Assembly: GCF_000298315.2 (NCBI RefSeq)
Contig: NZ_AEYE02000013.1
Span: 303,164 to 367,163 of the forward strand
Source: Rhizobium grahamii CCGE 502
Lineage (GTDB): Bacteria > Pseudomonadota > Alphaproteobacteria > Rhizobiales > Rhizobiaceae
Reading direction: 5' to 3'
Length of the DNA: 64,000 bases
Position numbers and translations under genes: made by a program. Every line of letters begins with the position of its first letter. Position 1 is the stretch's first letter. Positions 38,619 to 50,059 of this stretch are shown here, piece by piece. Below the pieces are notes generated by a model. That model was not told the origin of the DNA, searched no databases, and saw only the letters and a program-made list of their open reading frames with translations.

Positions 38619-38690
38619 AGTCCAGCATTGCATCGGCTTCGCCGCCGCGTTAGTGTCCCGCCATTCGAGCCCTTTGGAGGAATGCCGAGC

Positions 38691-39740
38691 GTGCCTCGCA
38701 TCGCAATGCCGCCCACGACCAGAGCGACCCGCAGGAGCGGCAAGCCGACGCTGCGCACCATCGCCGATATGGCTGGCCTTGCCGTAACCACCGTGTCGCG
38801 CGCGTTGTCCGATGACCCGGTGATCAATCACGAAACACGCAAGCGCGTCCGCGAGATCGCAATTGAGGTCGGTTACTCCCCCGATCGCGCCGCCCAACGC
38901 CTGAAAACCGGCCGCACGAATGTCATCGCCATCCTGCTGGAACCGCACGAGGAAATCCTCGGCTACGGCACGTCCATCATGTCCGGCATCGCCAATGCCC
39001 TGCAAGGAACTGCCTATCACCTGATCGTCATGCCGAACCTGCCGCACACCACCAACATCGATGGTGTCAACTACATCATGCGCAACCACATGGCCGATGG
39101 CCTGGTGATGTCGCGCACCGAGCCCTTCGACCCGCGCGTGCGGTTGCTGATGGAGCACGATTTTCCGTTCGTCACCCATGGCCGCACCGAACTGTCGACC
39201 CCGCACGCCTACGTCGACTATGACAACTTCACCTTCTCCTACGAGGCAACCAAACGCCTGATCGCCAAGGGGCGCCGCAAACCGGCGCTGATCAGCGGAC
39301 CGATGCAATTCAGCTTCGGCAGCCACATCCTGCACGGCTTCATGACGGCGGTGCGTGAAGCCGGCTGCGCCTATGAGGTCATCTCCGATATAGACCTCGA
39401 CCATCCAGCCGGCGCGATTCGCGATCGCATCGCGCGACGTCATCGCGAACCCGATCCACCTGACGCCTTCACCTGCGGTGGCGAAGTGTGCGCACTTGCT
39501 ACTATCACCGGCATGAGCGACTGCGGACGCACCCTTGGCGTCGAATACGACGTTGTCGCCAAGCAGACCTCGCAGCTCCTTTCCGCCATCCAGCCGAAGG
39601 TCGAGACCATCTATGAGGACCTGACGGCCACCGGCGAGCAGATCGGCCGCATCCTCAAGAAACGGATCGGCGGCGAGACGGACATGGATCAGTTGCAGGT
39701 CCTGCTGACACCGCAGCCGCCGCTCTCTGGAAACGGCTGA
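38691..39740 (+). CDS. LacI family transcriptional regulator
   Basis: This 349-residue regulator has the HTH at about 22-45 (PTLRTIADMAGLAVTTVSRALSD, split here as the LacI HTH) and a periplasmic-binding-protein-like effector domain. GTG 38691 is preferred because GGAGG lies 10 bases upstream; ATG 38682 is too close to that site, and ATG 38706 is also possible. It is divergent from the CUT1 importer and probably represses it in the absence of the sugar. Confidence 0.9.
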   Translation: MPRIAMPPTTRATRRSGKPTLRTIADMAGLAVTTVSRALSDDPVINHETRKRVREIAIEVGYSPDRAAQRLKTGRTNVIAILLEPHEEILGYGTSIMSGIANALQGTAYHLIVMPNLPHTTNIDGVNYIMRNHMADGLVMSRTEPFDPRVRLLMEHDFPFVTHGRTELSTPHAYVDYDNFTFSYEATKRLIAKGRRKPALISGPMQFSFGSHILHGFMTAVREAGCAYEVISDIDLDHPAGAIRDRIARRHREPDPPDAFTCGGEVCALATITGMSDCGRTLGVEYDVVAKQTSQLLSAIQPKVETIYEDLTATGEQIGRILKKRIGGETDMDQLQVLLTPQPPLSGNG

Positions 39741-39889
39741 CCGTAATCGTCCGCACCATCGACCAGCAGGTACGGGCATGAGGAAGCAAGAGGCATGCGA
39801 GTGCCAAAGCGCGAACGTCGTGCGATCTACGAGTGTCGGTCCAGCCATATTGCCCCTCCTTTCTCTCACTTGAGTTTGCCTCGGCGGCC

Positions 39890-41395
39890 TTAGCGTGGCA
39901 TCCACCAGCCGGTGCGCCCGCCGATATGCATGTTGAGCGTTTTGGTCTCGGTGTAGTCCTCCACTGCGTGACGACCGAGTTCACGCCCGAGGCCGGATTG
40001 CTTGTAACCACCGAACGGCAGCTCGGACGCCCCGTCCATGAAGGTGTTCATCCAGATCGTTCCGGCTCTCACCTTGCGCCCGACGGTCAGGCAGGTATCG
40101 AAATCACGGCTCCAGACGCCTGCCGAAAGGCCGTAATCGATCGCGTTTGCAATCTCGATCGCCTCCGCTCTGGTTTCGAACGTCAGCACGGAGAGGACAG
40201 GCCCGAAAACCTCTTCACGGGCAACCGCCATGCCGGGCGTCACAGCTTCGAGAATGGTCGGCGCCATGTATTGCCCCATGCCGAGGTCAAGCTTCTCGCC
40301 ACCATGCGCGACTTGCGCGCCGCTGCTGGTCGCGCCGGCAACATAGCCCGCGATCTTCTCCAAATGCTGCGGCGTTATGATAGCACCAACTTGCGTGGTT
40401 GGATCGAGCGGATCACCGACCTTGACATCCTTCGAGAGTTCAGCAACGCGCTTGACCACGGCGGAAGCGATGCTCTTGTGCAGGATCAACCGGGAACCAG
40501 CATTGCAGCATTCGCCGGCATTGAAATAGGCACCGAAGACTGCTGCGTCGATGAAGGCGTCCAGATCCGCATCGGGGAATACGATCTGCGGGTTCTTGCC
40601 GCCGAGTTCGAGCGAAACCTTCTTCAGCGTCTGCGCGGCGTTCGTCATGGTGAGTTTGCCGACACCGGTGGAACCGGTGAATGAAACCATGTCGACCTCC
40701 GGATGGGAGGTCAGGACCGCTCCGACCTCCGGTCCCGTACCGGTGACAATATTGACGACACCGTCAGGGACGCCGGCTTCCTGCAAGATTTCGCCAAGGA
40801 CGAGGGTCGATCCCGAAGTGAGCTCCGACGGCTTGACGACCGTGGTGCATCCAGCGGCAAGCGCAAAGGGCAGCTTCTGGCCGACGATCAGGAACGGGAA
40901 ATTCCAGGGCGTAATAATCGACACCACGCCGATCGCCTCGCGCAGGACGACCCCCAGCGTACCTTCTCCAAGCGTGTTGTAGCTTTCACCGTGCAGATCG
41001 CGGGCAAGGGCCGCTGCATATCGCCAGATATCGACAGAGCCGGCTATTTCGCCACGCACTTGCGAAATCGGCTTGCCTGCCTCGATCGCGTCTAGGAAAG
41101 CCAGTTCTTCCGCACGAGCGGCGATCAGGTCAGCGGCCTTGAGCAGAATCGCCGACCGTTCGGATGCGGTCATCCGCGGCCACGGACCGTGATCGAAGGC
41201 TTTGCGGGCAGCAAGGATCGCACGTTCGGCATCTGCCTTGCTGCCGGTCGGAAAGCGGCTCACAACGACGCCATGACTCGGAGCAACGCGCTCGATCGGT
41301 TGGGCGGATCCGACCTCCCACTTGCCGTCGACCAGCATCTTGAAGTCGCGGGTCTTGTGGTCGCTAAGCGCTCTTGGATTGACCAGAACCGTCAT
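39890..41395 (-). CDS. NAD(P)-dependent aldehyde dehydrogenase
   Basis: This 501-residue soluble enzyme has ALDH motifs: ITPWNFPFLI near 155, SFTGSTGVG for the cofactor, catalytic Glu in LELGGKNP, and the catalytic Cys in FNAGECCNAG (about 295). ATG 41395 overlaps the TAA of the hydratase gene as TAATG, with GGGAGA seven bases upstream, so translation is coupled. It is the last gene of the five-gene LacI/Gfo/CoA-transferase operon. The aldehyde substrate is not known. Confidence 0.92.
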   Translation of the reverse strand: MTVLVNPRALSDHKTRDFKMLVDGKWEVGSAQPIERVAPSHGVVVSRFPTGSKADAERAILAARKAFDHGPWPRMTASERSAILLKAADLIAARAEELAFLDAIEAGKPISQVRGEIAGSVDIWRYAAALARDLHGESYNTLGEGTLGVVLREAIGVVSIITPWNFPFLIVGQKLPFALAAGCTTVVKPSELTSGSTLVLGEILQEAGVPDGVVNIVTGTGPEVGAVLTSHPEVDMVSFTGSTGVGKLTMTNAAQTLKKVSLELGGKNPQIVFPDADLDAFIDAAVFGAYFNAGECCNAGSRLILHKSIASAVVKRVAELSKDVKVGDPLDPTTQVGAIITPQHLEKIAGYVAGATSSGAQVAHGGEKLDLGMGQYMAPTILEAVTPGMAVAREEVFGPVLSVLTFETRAEAIEIANAIDYGLSAGVWSRDFDTCLTVGRKVRAGTIWMNTFMDGASELPFGGYKQSGLGRELGRHAVEDYTETKTLNMHIGGRTGWWMPR

Positions 41396-42174
41396 TACCA
41401 TTCTCCCTTGAATTGTGCCGGGCGTTTCTCGCTGAAAGATGCGACGCCCTCTCTGAGATCAGCAGTTTTCGCGACGAGGATCGACCCGAGCGCTTCGACG
41501 GCGGTGCCGTTGTCCTCGCCATTGGCCGATGCGATCATCAGCTTCACGATCTCCAGCGCGGCCGGGCCCCTCGACGCGACCCGTTGCGCATATTCCTTCG
41601 CGGCCTCGACCGCGTTTCCACTCGACGTGACAGCATCGACGATGCCGAGCGCACGAGCGTCCTCGGCAGTGAAGATCTCGCCACCCAGTGCCATGCGCCG
41701 CACCACCTGAGCCCCGAAACGCTTCACAAGACGCTGCGTGCCGGACCAACCAGGCACCATGCCCAGAGCGGTTTCCGGTAGTCCGATCTTGATGTGCTCC
41801 TCGGCGATGCGAATGTCCGCGACACCGGCAAGCTCCAGCCCGCCACCGAGAGCGTGGCCGTTCAGGGCGGCAATCAGCGGCACCCTCAGTGTTGCAAGCC
41901 TTTCGAAAACGCGGTGACCATGGCGGACCCAGGCATGGCCGAACTCCTGCGGCCGCATTCCACCCCACGCCTTGATATCACCGCCAGCCGAGAAGCCCTT
42001 CCCCTCGCCCGTCAGGATCGCAGCGCGCACGTCGGCGTTCGTCTCGACTTCATCGGCCGCGTCAGCCAATGCCTTCAGCATGTCCAGATCAAGCGCGTTC
42101 AGCTTCTCCGGCCGCGATACCGTCATGATCGCGACGTGATCCTCGACCTGGACTCTGACCGTGCCGCTAGCCAT
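41395..42174 (-). CDS. Enoyl-CoA hydratase/isomerase family protein
   Basis: This 259-residue crotonase-fold protein retains both candidate catalytic glutamates, in NGHALGGGLELAG and GLPETALGMVPGWSGTQRL, and the oxyanion-hole region around FSAGGDIKAW. It should act on a CoA thioester by hydration, isomerisation or retro-aldol cleavage. ATG 42174 overlaps the end of the CoA transferase gene by eight bases, which supports joint function: the transferase makes the CoA ester this enzyme would use. Confidence 0.92.
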   Translation of the reverse strand: MASGTVRVQVEDHVAIMTVSRPEKLNALDLDMLKALADAADEVETNADVRAAILTGEGKGFSAGGDIKAWGGMRPQEFGHAWVRHGHRVFERLATLRVPLIAALNGHALGGGLELAGVADIRIAEEHIKIGLPETALGMVPGWSGTQRLVKRFGAQVVRRMALGGEIFTAEDARALGIVDAVTSSGNAVEAAKEYAQRVASRGPAALEIVKLMIASANGEDNGTAVEALGSILVAKTADLREGVASFSEKRPAQFKGEW

Positions 42175-43780
42175 TGAAGACACCCTCCAGGACACGGGCG
42201 CCCTTCTTCGGTAGAGACAGACCAATGTTCGCTTCGCCGAACAGCATCGCATCCATGGTCTTGAGGTCCTTTGCCACGATGAGCGGGAACTCGGACTGAT
42301 CGAGGATGTGGGTCTGCAGGTCGATGCCAGGCGCGATTTCCGTCAGAACAACACCCTCCGGCGTCAGCTTCATCACGCACCGCTCGGTGACATAGGTGAT
42401 GTCCTGCCCCTGCTCGATCGCCCGCTTGCCGGAGAAAGTGACATGCTCGACCTCGTTGACGAGCTTCTTCAGCTTGCCTTCCTTCTCAATGATCAAGTTG
42501 CCGTCAGCGATCGCAAGTTTCGCACCCGCATTGAACATGCCTGAAAATACGATCTTCTTCGCCCGCGCCGTGATATCGACGAAGCCGCCTGCCCCGGCCG
42601 TGACGTGCGGTCGGAACGAAAGTTTCGAAACGTTAACAGAGCCGTCCCTGCCGATTTCGAGGAAAGACAGGAGCGAAGCATCGAAGCCCGCACCCTGGAA
42701 GTACGTGAATTGGTATGGCGACGGCATATAGGCGTCCGCATTGGAAGCGCAGCCGAATGCGAAATCCAGCAGCGGAACGCCACCGACGGCGCCCTGTTCG
42801 ATCACCCAGGTGACCGAGCCGTGCAGCCCTTCCTCAAGCAGGATGCGCGGCACGTTGGCGGAAATACCGAATCCGAGGTTGACGCAGCTACCGGCCTCAA
42901 GCTCCTGAGCCACGCGGCGGGCAATGACCTTCTGGATATTGAATTCCGGAACGCGGAACGTATCGAGCGGCCGGAAAATTTCGCCTGAGATGGCCGGATC
43001 GTAAAGCGTCTGCGTGGTTTGCTTCTGGTCAGGATCGACGATGACATAATCGACCAACATGCCAGGCACACGCACGTCATGCGGCTTCAGCGAACCTTCC
43101 TTGGTGATCCGCTTGACCTGGGCGATCACGATGCCGCCATTGTTGCGGGCAGCAAGAGCCTGATCCAGACCGCCGAGATAGGCGCCCTCGTGCTCATAGG
43201 TAAGATTGCCGCGCTCGTCGGCTGTCGTTGCACGAATGATAGTGACCTGCGGCACGATCGACGGGAAGAACAGCCAATCCTCTCCTTCGAAGACGACGCG
43301 CTTGACCACCGGCTCCTCGGCCCCAAGGTCGTTCATCGCGCAGCCCTGCCTTCTCGGATCGACAAAGGTGTCGATACCAACCTTCGTCAGCACGCCAGGA
43401 CGCTTGGCAGCCGCTTCGCGATGAATATCGAACATGATGCCCGACGGGATGTTGTAGGCCGGAATCTCGTTGTTGGTGATCATCTGCCAGATCAGCGGCG
43501 GCTCCGCGCTGGATGGCCCCGATGGATAGGAACCACCGAGGATCTTTTTCAGCAGTCCCTTCTTGGCAATATAGTCGACACCCTTGATGCCGCTCATGTC
43601 ACCGGCTGCGATCGGATGTAGCGTCGTGATATCCCGGGGGTGGCCAGTGCTGTCGAAACGCTCGCCAATCGCCTTCAACATCAGGTCAGGGCAGCCAAGG
43701 CCGCTCGATGACGACACGGATACGACGGTGCCGTCGGGGATCAGTGCGGCAGCTTCGGCCGGAGTGATGTGCTTGCTCAT
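42167..43780 (-). CDS. Fused acyl-CoA:carboxylate CoA transferase (YdiF/Pct type)
   Basis: This 537-residue family I CoA transferase has alpha and beta halves fused in one chain. The N-terminus SKHITPAEAAALIPDGTVV and GLGCPDLML are typical. The catalytic glutamate lies in the second half in WVIEQGAVGGVPL, equivalent to the E-x-G motif of the family. It would move CoA from acetyl-CoA or another donor onto a carboxylate. Nine bases separate it from the Gfo/Idh gene upstream; there is no strong ribosome-binding site, so it may depend on coupling. Confidence 0.9.
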   Translation of the reverse strand: MSKHITPAEAAALIPDGTVVSVSSSSGLGCPDLMLKAIGERFDSTGHPRDITTLHPIAAGDMSGIKGVDYIAKKGLLKKILGGSYPSGPSSAEPPLIWQMITNNEIPAYNIPSGIMFDIHREAAAKRPGVLTKVGIDTFVDPRRQGCAMNDLGAEEPVVKRVVFEGEDWLFFPSIVPQVTIIRATTADERGNLTYEHEGAYLGGLDQALAARNNGGIVIAQVKRITKEGSLKPHDVRVPGMLVDYVIVDPDQKQTTQTLYDPAISGEIFRPLDTFRVPEFNIQKVIARRVAQELEAGSCVNLGFGISANVPRILLEEGLHGSVTWVIEQGAVGGVPLLDFAFGCASNADAYMPSPYQFTYFQGAGFDASLLSFLEIGRDGSVNVSKLSFRPHVTAGAGGFVDITARAKKIVFSGMFNAGAKLAIADGNLIIEKEGKLKKLVNEVEHVTFSGKRAIEQGQDITYVTERCVMKLTPEGVVLTEIAPGIDLQTHILDQSEFPLIVAKDLKTMDAMLFGEANIGLSLPKKGARVLEGVFNG

Positions 43781-43789
43781 TGGGATTAC

Positions 43790-45837
<2,048 letters not shown>

Positions 45838-45876
45838 GGTTTCCTCCTCGGCCTTCCCAGCTTGGGGCCTAAATAA

Positions 45877-45890
45877 TTGGAACGTTCCAA
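45877..45890. promoter_or_regulatory. LacI-type operator, perfect palindrome
   Basis: TTGGAACGTTCCAA is a perfect 14-bp palindrome centred on CG, 40 bases before the LacI start codon. It matches the second site at 46043-46060. The two centres are 168 bp apart, which is 16 helical turns at 10.5 bp per turn and would favour a repression loop. Confidence 0.8.
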
Positions 45891-46042
45891 ATTTGTCAAC
45901 CCTCCTATCCAAGAAATTGGATTGTCGAAAATTGGATAGCTACAAGACGATTATTTTTATTTTTCTGATAGTTAAAACATTACAGACGCGAGAAACCCGC
46001 GTTCTATCTCATAAAAAATGTCAACTTAAGAAAGCAGTTGCA

Positions 46043-46060
46043 ATTTGGAACGATCCAAAT
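46043..46060. promoter_or_regulatory. LacI-type operator, near-perfect palindrome
   Basis: ATTTGGAACGATCCAAAT is an 18-bp palindrome with one mismatched position, centred on CG and 33 bases before the DUF993 start. It shares TTGGAACG..CCAA with the site at 45877. Confidence 0.8.
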
Positions 46061-46092
46061 TATTGCATCATCCACCATTGAGGAGGATCGCA

Positions 46093-47259
46093 ATGAGCTT
46101 GTCTTTGAATCTGCCGAACCCCGACGGTTCCACCGAAGAGTACCGCCTTATCGGGACACCGATCGAGCGCCCTTCCACGCCACCCAAATTCAACCGGATT
46201 GCCTATGCCGCCGCCCACGTCGTCTCGGACCCGCAAAAGGACGTGGATCCGTGGGGGCGCCCGGCAATCGACTGGGACGCAACGATCGCTTTCCGTCGGC
46301 ATCTGTGGAGCCTTGGCTTCAAGATCGCCGAAGCGATGGATACCTCCCAGCGTGGCATGGGCCTCAATTGGGCTGGCGCACAGGAGCTGATCCGGCGATC
46401 ACTGGACGAATCTCGCAACATTGCAGGCGCGGATCTCGCCTGTGGCGCCGGCACCGATCATCTCGCGGCAGCCGACGCAAAATCGATTGACGACGTCATC
46501 CGGGCATATGAGACCCAGATCGAATTCGTTGAAAAGAACGGCGGCCGCGCCATCATGATGGCCAGCCGCGCCCTCGCCCGGGTCGCGTCCTCTGCCGACG
46601 ACTACGCCAAGGTTTACGGCCGGATTCTCTCCCAGGCGAAAGACAAGGTCGTCCTACATTGGCTGGGCGAGATGTTCGACGCGAACTTAGCCGGCTACTG
46701 GGGAAGCTCTGAATTTGCCCCCGCGCTGGCCTGTGTTCTCAGGATCATCGATGAGAACAAAGACAAGATCGAAGGAATCAAGATCTCGCTGCTCGACAAC
46801 GCCAAGGAGGTGCAGCTCCGCAATCAGCTTCCCGAAGGCGTACTCTGCTTTACTGGCGATGACTTCAACTATGCCGAACTGATTGAAGGAGATGGCGAGC
46901 GTTACAGCCACGCGCTCCTTGGCATCTTCGATGCCGTTGCACCTTCGGCGTCAAAGGCATTGGCATCGCTCGCAGCCGGCGATGCCGCTACGTTCCGCTC
47001 TGTTATCGAGCCGACCGTCCCGCTCTCGCGCAAGATCTTTGAGGCGCCGACACAATATTATAAGGCCGGCGTCGTCTTTTTGGCTTGGCTGAATGGCCAC
47101 CAAAGCCATTTCAGCCTGCCGGCGGGGTTGCAGTCGGCGCGCGGCGTCAATCATTATGCCGAAATCTTCCGCCTCGCGGACAAGGCGAACGTCCTGGACA
47201 AGCCGGAACTTGCCACCGCCCGCATGAAGCATTTCATGGGCGTGTTCGGCATTGGGTGA
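46093..47259 (+). CDS. DUF993 family protein, DapA-like TIM-barrel aldolase candidate
   Basis: This 388-residue protein is annotated in relatives as a dihydrodipicolinate-synthase-family or DUF993 protein; the function is not established. The stretch IEGIKISLLD places Lys230 where DapA-fold aldolases keep the Schiff-base lysine (GIKD), so a pyruvate-type aldolase or dehydratase is likely by inference. AGGAGG lies six bases before the ATG. It is divergent from the LacI/Gfo/CoA transferase operon and shares its operators, so it should work in the same pathway. Confidence 0.85.
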   Translation: MSLSLNLPNPDGSTEEYRLIGTPIERPSTPPKFNRIAYAAAHVVSDPQKDVDPWGRPAIDWDATIAFRRHLWSLGFKIAEAMDTSQRGMGLNWAGAQELIRRSLDESRNIAGADLACGAGTDHLAAADAKSIDDVIRAYETQIEFVEKNGGRAIMMASRALARVASSADDYAKVYGRILSQAKDKVVLHWLGEMFDANLAGYWGSSEFAPALACVLRIIDENKDKIEGIKISLLDNAKEVQLRNQLPEGVLCFTGDDFNYAELIEGDGERYSHALLGIFDAVAPSASKALASLAAGDAATFRSVIEPTVPLSRKIFEAPTQYYKAGVVFLAWLNGHQSHFSLPAGLQSARGVNHYAEIFRLADKANVLDKPELATARMKHFMGVFGIG

Positions 47260-47393
47260 GCCATCGCGAGAACCACGCCCGGGCGCGCACTCTAGCGCTC
47301 AAAATACGGGTCGCGTCGGGATTGCCTGCGCGACCTGTCGAAATCTCTTGTCCTAGTTCCCGCCACACGGCGGGTTCCGTTCGACCGCTCTAT

Positions 47394-47552
47394 CTAGTAG
47401 CTACAAGGTCGGTCGTTATCGAATCCAAGTGCACAAGCCGAGTTCAGCGGAAGATTTCGATTCTGTTGACTGGCCGTCGAAGTACAGGCCGACGTGATTG
47501 TCGCAAGGCTGATCAGCGCTCCGACCACTACAAAAACGCGAAATCGGTACAT
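47394..47552 (-). CDS. Small lipoprotein, 52 residues
   Basis: A short minus-strand gene begins with ATG 47552 behind GAGGAGGAGTAG. The N-terminus MYRFRVFVVVGALISLATI is a signal peptide followed by a lipobox TSAC, with the lipidated Cys at 23. The mature peptide is only 30 residues, with two more cysteines (40 and 50) and the end RPCSY. I recognise no family; the lysis-protein or entericidin-like size class is possible. The remainder of the 47260-47819 gap shows no other gene. Confidence 0.6.
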   Translation of the reverse strand: MYRFRVFVVVGALISLATITSACTSTASQQNRNLPLNSACALGFDNDRPCSY

Positions 47553-47819
47553 CTACTCCTCCTCGTAGCACCGTAACCGCACTCCAATGCAACACACGAC
47601 GACCGCCGGTCAATAGGTTCGAAGTAACCTCGCATTGCGCGGGAGTTCCAGGCACGCTCGTTCAGATCGAACCAGCACTCGTCTCCGTCACCAGGTTGCG
47701 GCAAGACCAGGCTCGTCGATCTCGACTATAGACGACCGAAGTCGATTTCACATTGGACCTTGGTCTCGCGAACGTTGTGGCGCTAGATGCGCTTCATGCG
47801 ATGTCGGAACACACAAGAG

Positions 47820-47896
<77 letters not shown>

Positions 47897-47945
47897 ACGC
47901 GACCGGGCGCTGGGTCCGGTCATATCTGTTATCGCTGGACGCGGA

Positions 47946-48251
47946 TCAATGCGTCCAGGGTTGCGTCCGCGTATAGCGGAAATTGTCGGGATAGGCCACG
48001 ATCTGACGCTGCGGATCCTTTGGCGCAATCACCCGGTACTCGATACCGTTACGCTTGGCATAAGCCTCGGCGAGTTCCTGCGTTTCGAAGGTCAGCTTCA
48101 ACTGCTGGCGCATATCCGAAGAGGACGTGTAGCCCATGATCGGATCGATGGTGCGCGGCGTCTCCTGATCGAACTCAAGAACCCAAATATGTGTCTTTGC
48201 CTTGCCGGACTGCATCGCTGTCTTGGCGGGACGGTAGATCTTGGCAGACAT
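47946..48251 (-). CDS. NDUFS4-like Complex I accessory subunit (ETC complex I subunit region)
   Basis: This 101-residue protein matches the alphaproteobacterial ETC-complex-I (NDUFS4-like) family: AKIYRPAKTAMQSGKAKT at the N-terminus, WVLEFDQETPR, then MGYTSSSDMRQQLKLTF and FETQELAEAYAKRNGIEY. It is a supernumerary subunit of NADH:quinone oxidoreductase at the cytoplasmic face of the inner membrane. ATG 48251 is preceded by GGAGG at 10 bases. It lies between two tRNA genes, away from the nuo operon, which is usual. Confidence 0.88.
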   Translation of the reverse strand: MSAKIYRPAKTAMQSGKAKTHIWVLEFDQETPRTIDPIMGYTSSSDMRQQLKLTFETQELAEAYAKRNGIEYRVIAPKDPQRQIVAYPDNFRYTRTQPWTH

Positions 48252-48574
48252 TGCTGCAGCGCCTCCGGTTAACGGGCTTTCGCACTCAAAACTTCGTATT
48301 CCCCATGTCCGGGGCCTCTCTTCATTCAAACGCTCGCACGAAGAGATGAATTTTGCTTAGCGGCGAATCCCTTTCTTTTCAAGAGAAAAGCCGTGGCGGC
48401 GGGAGCTGCATTCATGAGCCGTTTCCGACGCCCATCCACTACCCTTCCCCAATTCGCATGATGTCAACAGACGCACACCGCGCTGAACGAAAGAGCGCTC
48501 ATCAAGCAGGGGATTAGGTGATTTTAGATATTGCGGGCTCGAGGCGAACCGTGTATTGCCCTCCCTCGTCGGCA
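48252..48574. other. 323-base gap before tRNA-Pro
   Basis: No gene or clear terminator is seen. The stretch must hold the promoters of the minus-strand NDUFS4-like gene and of tRNA-Pro, but I cannot assign boxes with confidence. Confidence 0.4.
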
Positions 48575-48651
<77 letters not shown>

Positions 48652-48803
48652 CTTTTCTCGACAATTCATGATATGACTGGCTGCCTTAACCGGCATTGCC
48701 AACGCATTCATATATTGGCCCCCGCCAATCGGCGCGGCTGCGCAACGCCCCCTCCCGAATCGATTGCGTATAGGTCGATCTTGCGGTGTTTTGGAGTGGT
48801 GCG

Positions 48804-49286
48804 CTATTTCTTCTTGGTGGTCGTCGCGCTCATCACTTTGTCACCCGGCTTGATGCCGAGCTTTGCCGTCACGCCGGCATTAAGCTCGATCACGTACTTC
48901 ACCTCCGTCATCGAATCGATGATGTCCTGCGAGTACGGCACGGCGTTCTGCTTGATGTTGCGGATCGTGCCCGTCGAATCGACGAACAGCATGTCGAGGG
49001 GCAGGATGGTGTTTTCCATCCACATCTGCACCCGTCGCGACACGCCGAAATCGAAAATCATTCCGGCGTCTTCGGCCATTTCCTTGCGGTACATCAGCCC
49101 GCGCTGGCGCTCTTCGTTCGTGTCGGCGATCTCGACGATGAAATTCAGCCGTTTGCCGGACGCCGTCTGGATGATCAGCGGCTCCTTGTCGAACGTCATC
49201 GGCTGTTGCGAAACGGCCGGCAGGGCGACGATGAAAAAAAGCGCCGCAAGGGCGCCTCTTATCCACTGCGAGCGGGACACACGCAT
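48804..49286 (-). CDS. DUF192 family exported protein
   Basis: This 160-residue protein has a signal peptide (about 8-26, ALFFIVALPAVSQQ) and one DUF192 domain: ERQRGLMYRKEM, GMIFDF, and the hallmark MWMENTILPLDMLFVD. The domain's function is not settled. Its ATG overlaps the stop codon of the cold-shock gene (TGATG), so translation is coupled; there is only a weak ribosome-binding site. The cold-shock/DUF192 pair is a recurring arrangement in rhizobia. Confidence 0.9.
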   Translation of the reverse strand: MRVSRSQWIRGALAALFFIVALPAVSQQPMTFDKEPLIIQTASGKRLNFIVEIADTNEERQRGLMYRKEMAEDAGMIFDFGVSRRVQMWMENTILPLDMLFVDSTGTIRNIKQNAVPYSQDIIDSMTEVKYVIELNAGVTAKLGIKPGDKVMSATTTKKK

Positions 49287-49864
49287 CAATGTGCGCGGCT
49301 CACCGGGCTCGGCACATCCGGATGAATCTCGGCAGCCATTAACCCCTTGTCGCCATCGCCGTAACGCACGAGTACGACCTGACCCGGACGCAGTTCCGTG
49401 AGGCCGAACCGTCGCAATGTTTCCATGTGGACGAAAATATCCTCGGTCCCCTCGCCCCGCGTCAGAAAACCGAAACCCTTGGTGCGGTTGAACCACTTTA
49501 CCAGCGCGCGCTCCAGCCCGCTCGTCGGTGTCACCTGCACATGCGTGCGAACCGGCGGCAGCATCGAGGGATGAACAGCCGTCGACTGGTCCATCGAAAG
49601 GATCTTGAACGCCTGATAGCCGCGTTCGCGGCGCTGAATCAGCGCAACGATCCGCGTGCCTTCGAGAATTGTCTGGTAACCGTCGCGACGAAGGCAGGTC
49701 ACATGAAGGAGGACATCCTGCATGCCATTGTCGGGGACGATGAAACCGAAGCCCTTGGCTACGTCGAACCACTTGACGACGCCGGTGATTTCAATGAGGT
49801 CGACCGCTTCCCCCGCGAGTTGTTCGAGGTCGGTGAATTCCTTTGATGAAATCCTGTCAGCCAT
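49286..49864 (-). CDS. Double cold-shock domain protein
   Basis: This 192-residue protein contains two cold-shock domains joined by a linker of about 40 residues. The first (about 25-92) has VVKWFDVAKGFGFIVPD and DVLLHVT; the second (about 118-185) has LVKWFNRTKGFGFLTRG and DIFVHMETL. The RNP1-type KGFGF motifs are intact in both. It binds single-stranded RNA or DNA and probably acts as an RNA chaperone. GAGGGGCTGGCGAC precedes the ATG. Confidence 0.93.
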   Translation of the reverse strand: MADRISSKEFTDLEQLAGEAVDLIEITGVVKWFDVAKGFGFIVPDNGMQDVLLHVTCLRRDGYQTILEGTRIVALIQRRERGYQAFKILSMDQSTAVHPSMLPPVRTHVQVTPTSGLERALVKWFNRTKGFGFLTRGEGTEDIFVHMETLRRFGLTELRPGQVVLVRYGDGDKGLMAAEIHPDVPSPVSRAH

Positions 49865-50059
49865 GTCGCCAGCCCCTCAATACGCGTCACACTGTTACGG
49901 TTAACTGATTCTTGAGATCAAGATTAACATGTTGGTAACGGATTAGCGCAAGTCCTACTTTTCGATTATTCCCAGTTGCCAATCATACCCCGCTGTCTTG
50001 CCCGAAACTGGTGTTCCGCCACATAAGATTCCATGACCCCGCAATAGAGAGGAAATAGA

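Noticed and set aside
38526-39905. Long open frame antisense to the LacI gene
   Set aside because: It is a GC-rich mirror of a well-supported coding gene, with no recognisable family and no ribosome-binding site.
47357-47372. CCCGCC/GGCGGG hairpin beyond the small lipoprotein stop as its terminator
   Set aside because: The stem is short and no T run follows on the minus strand.
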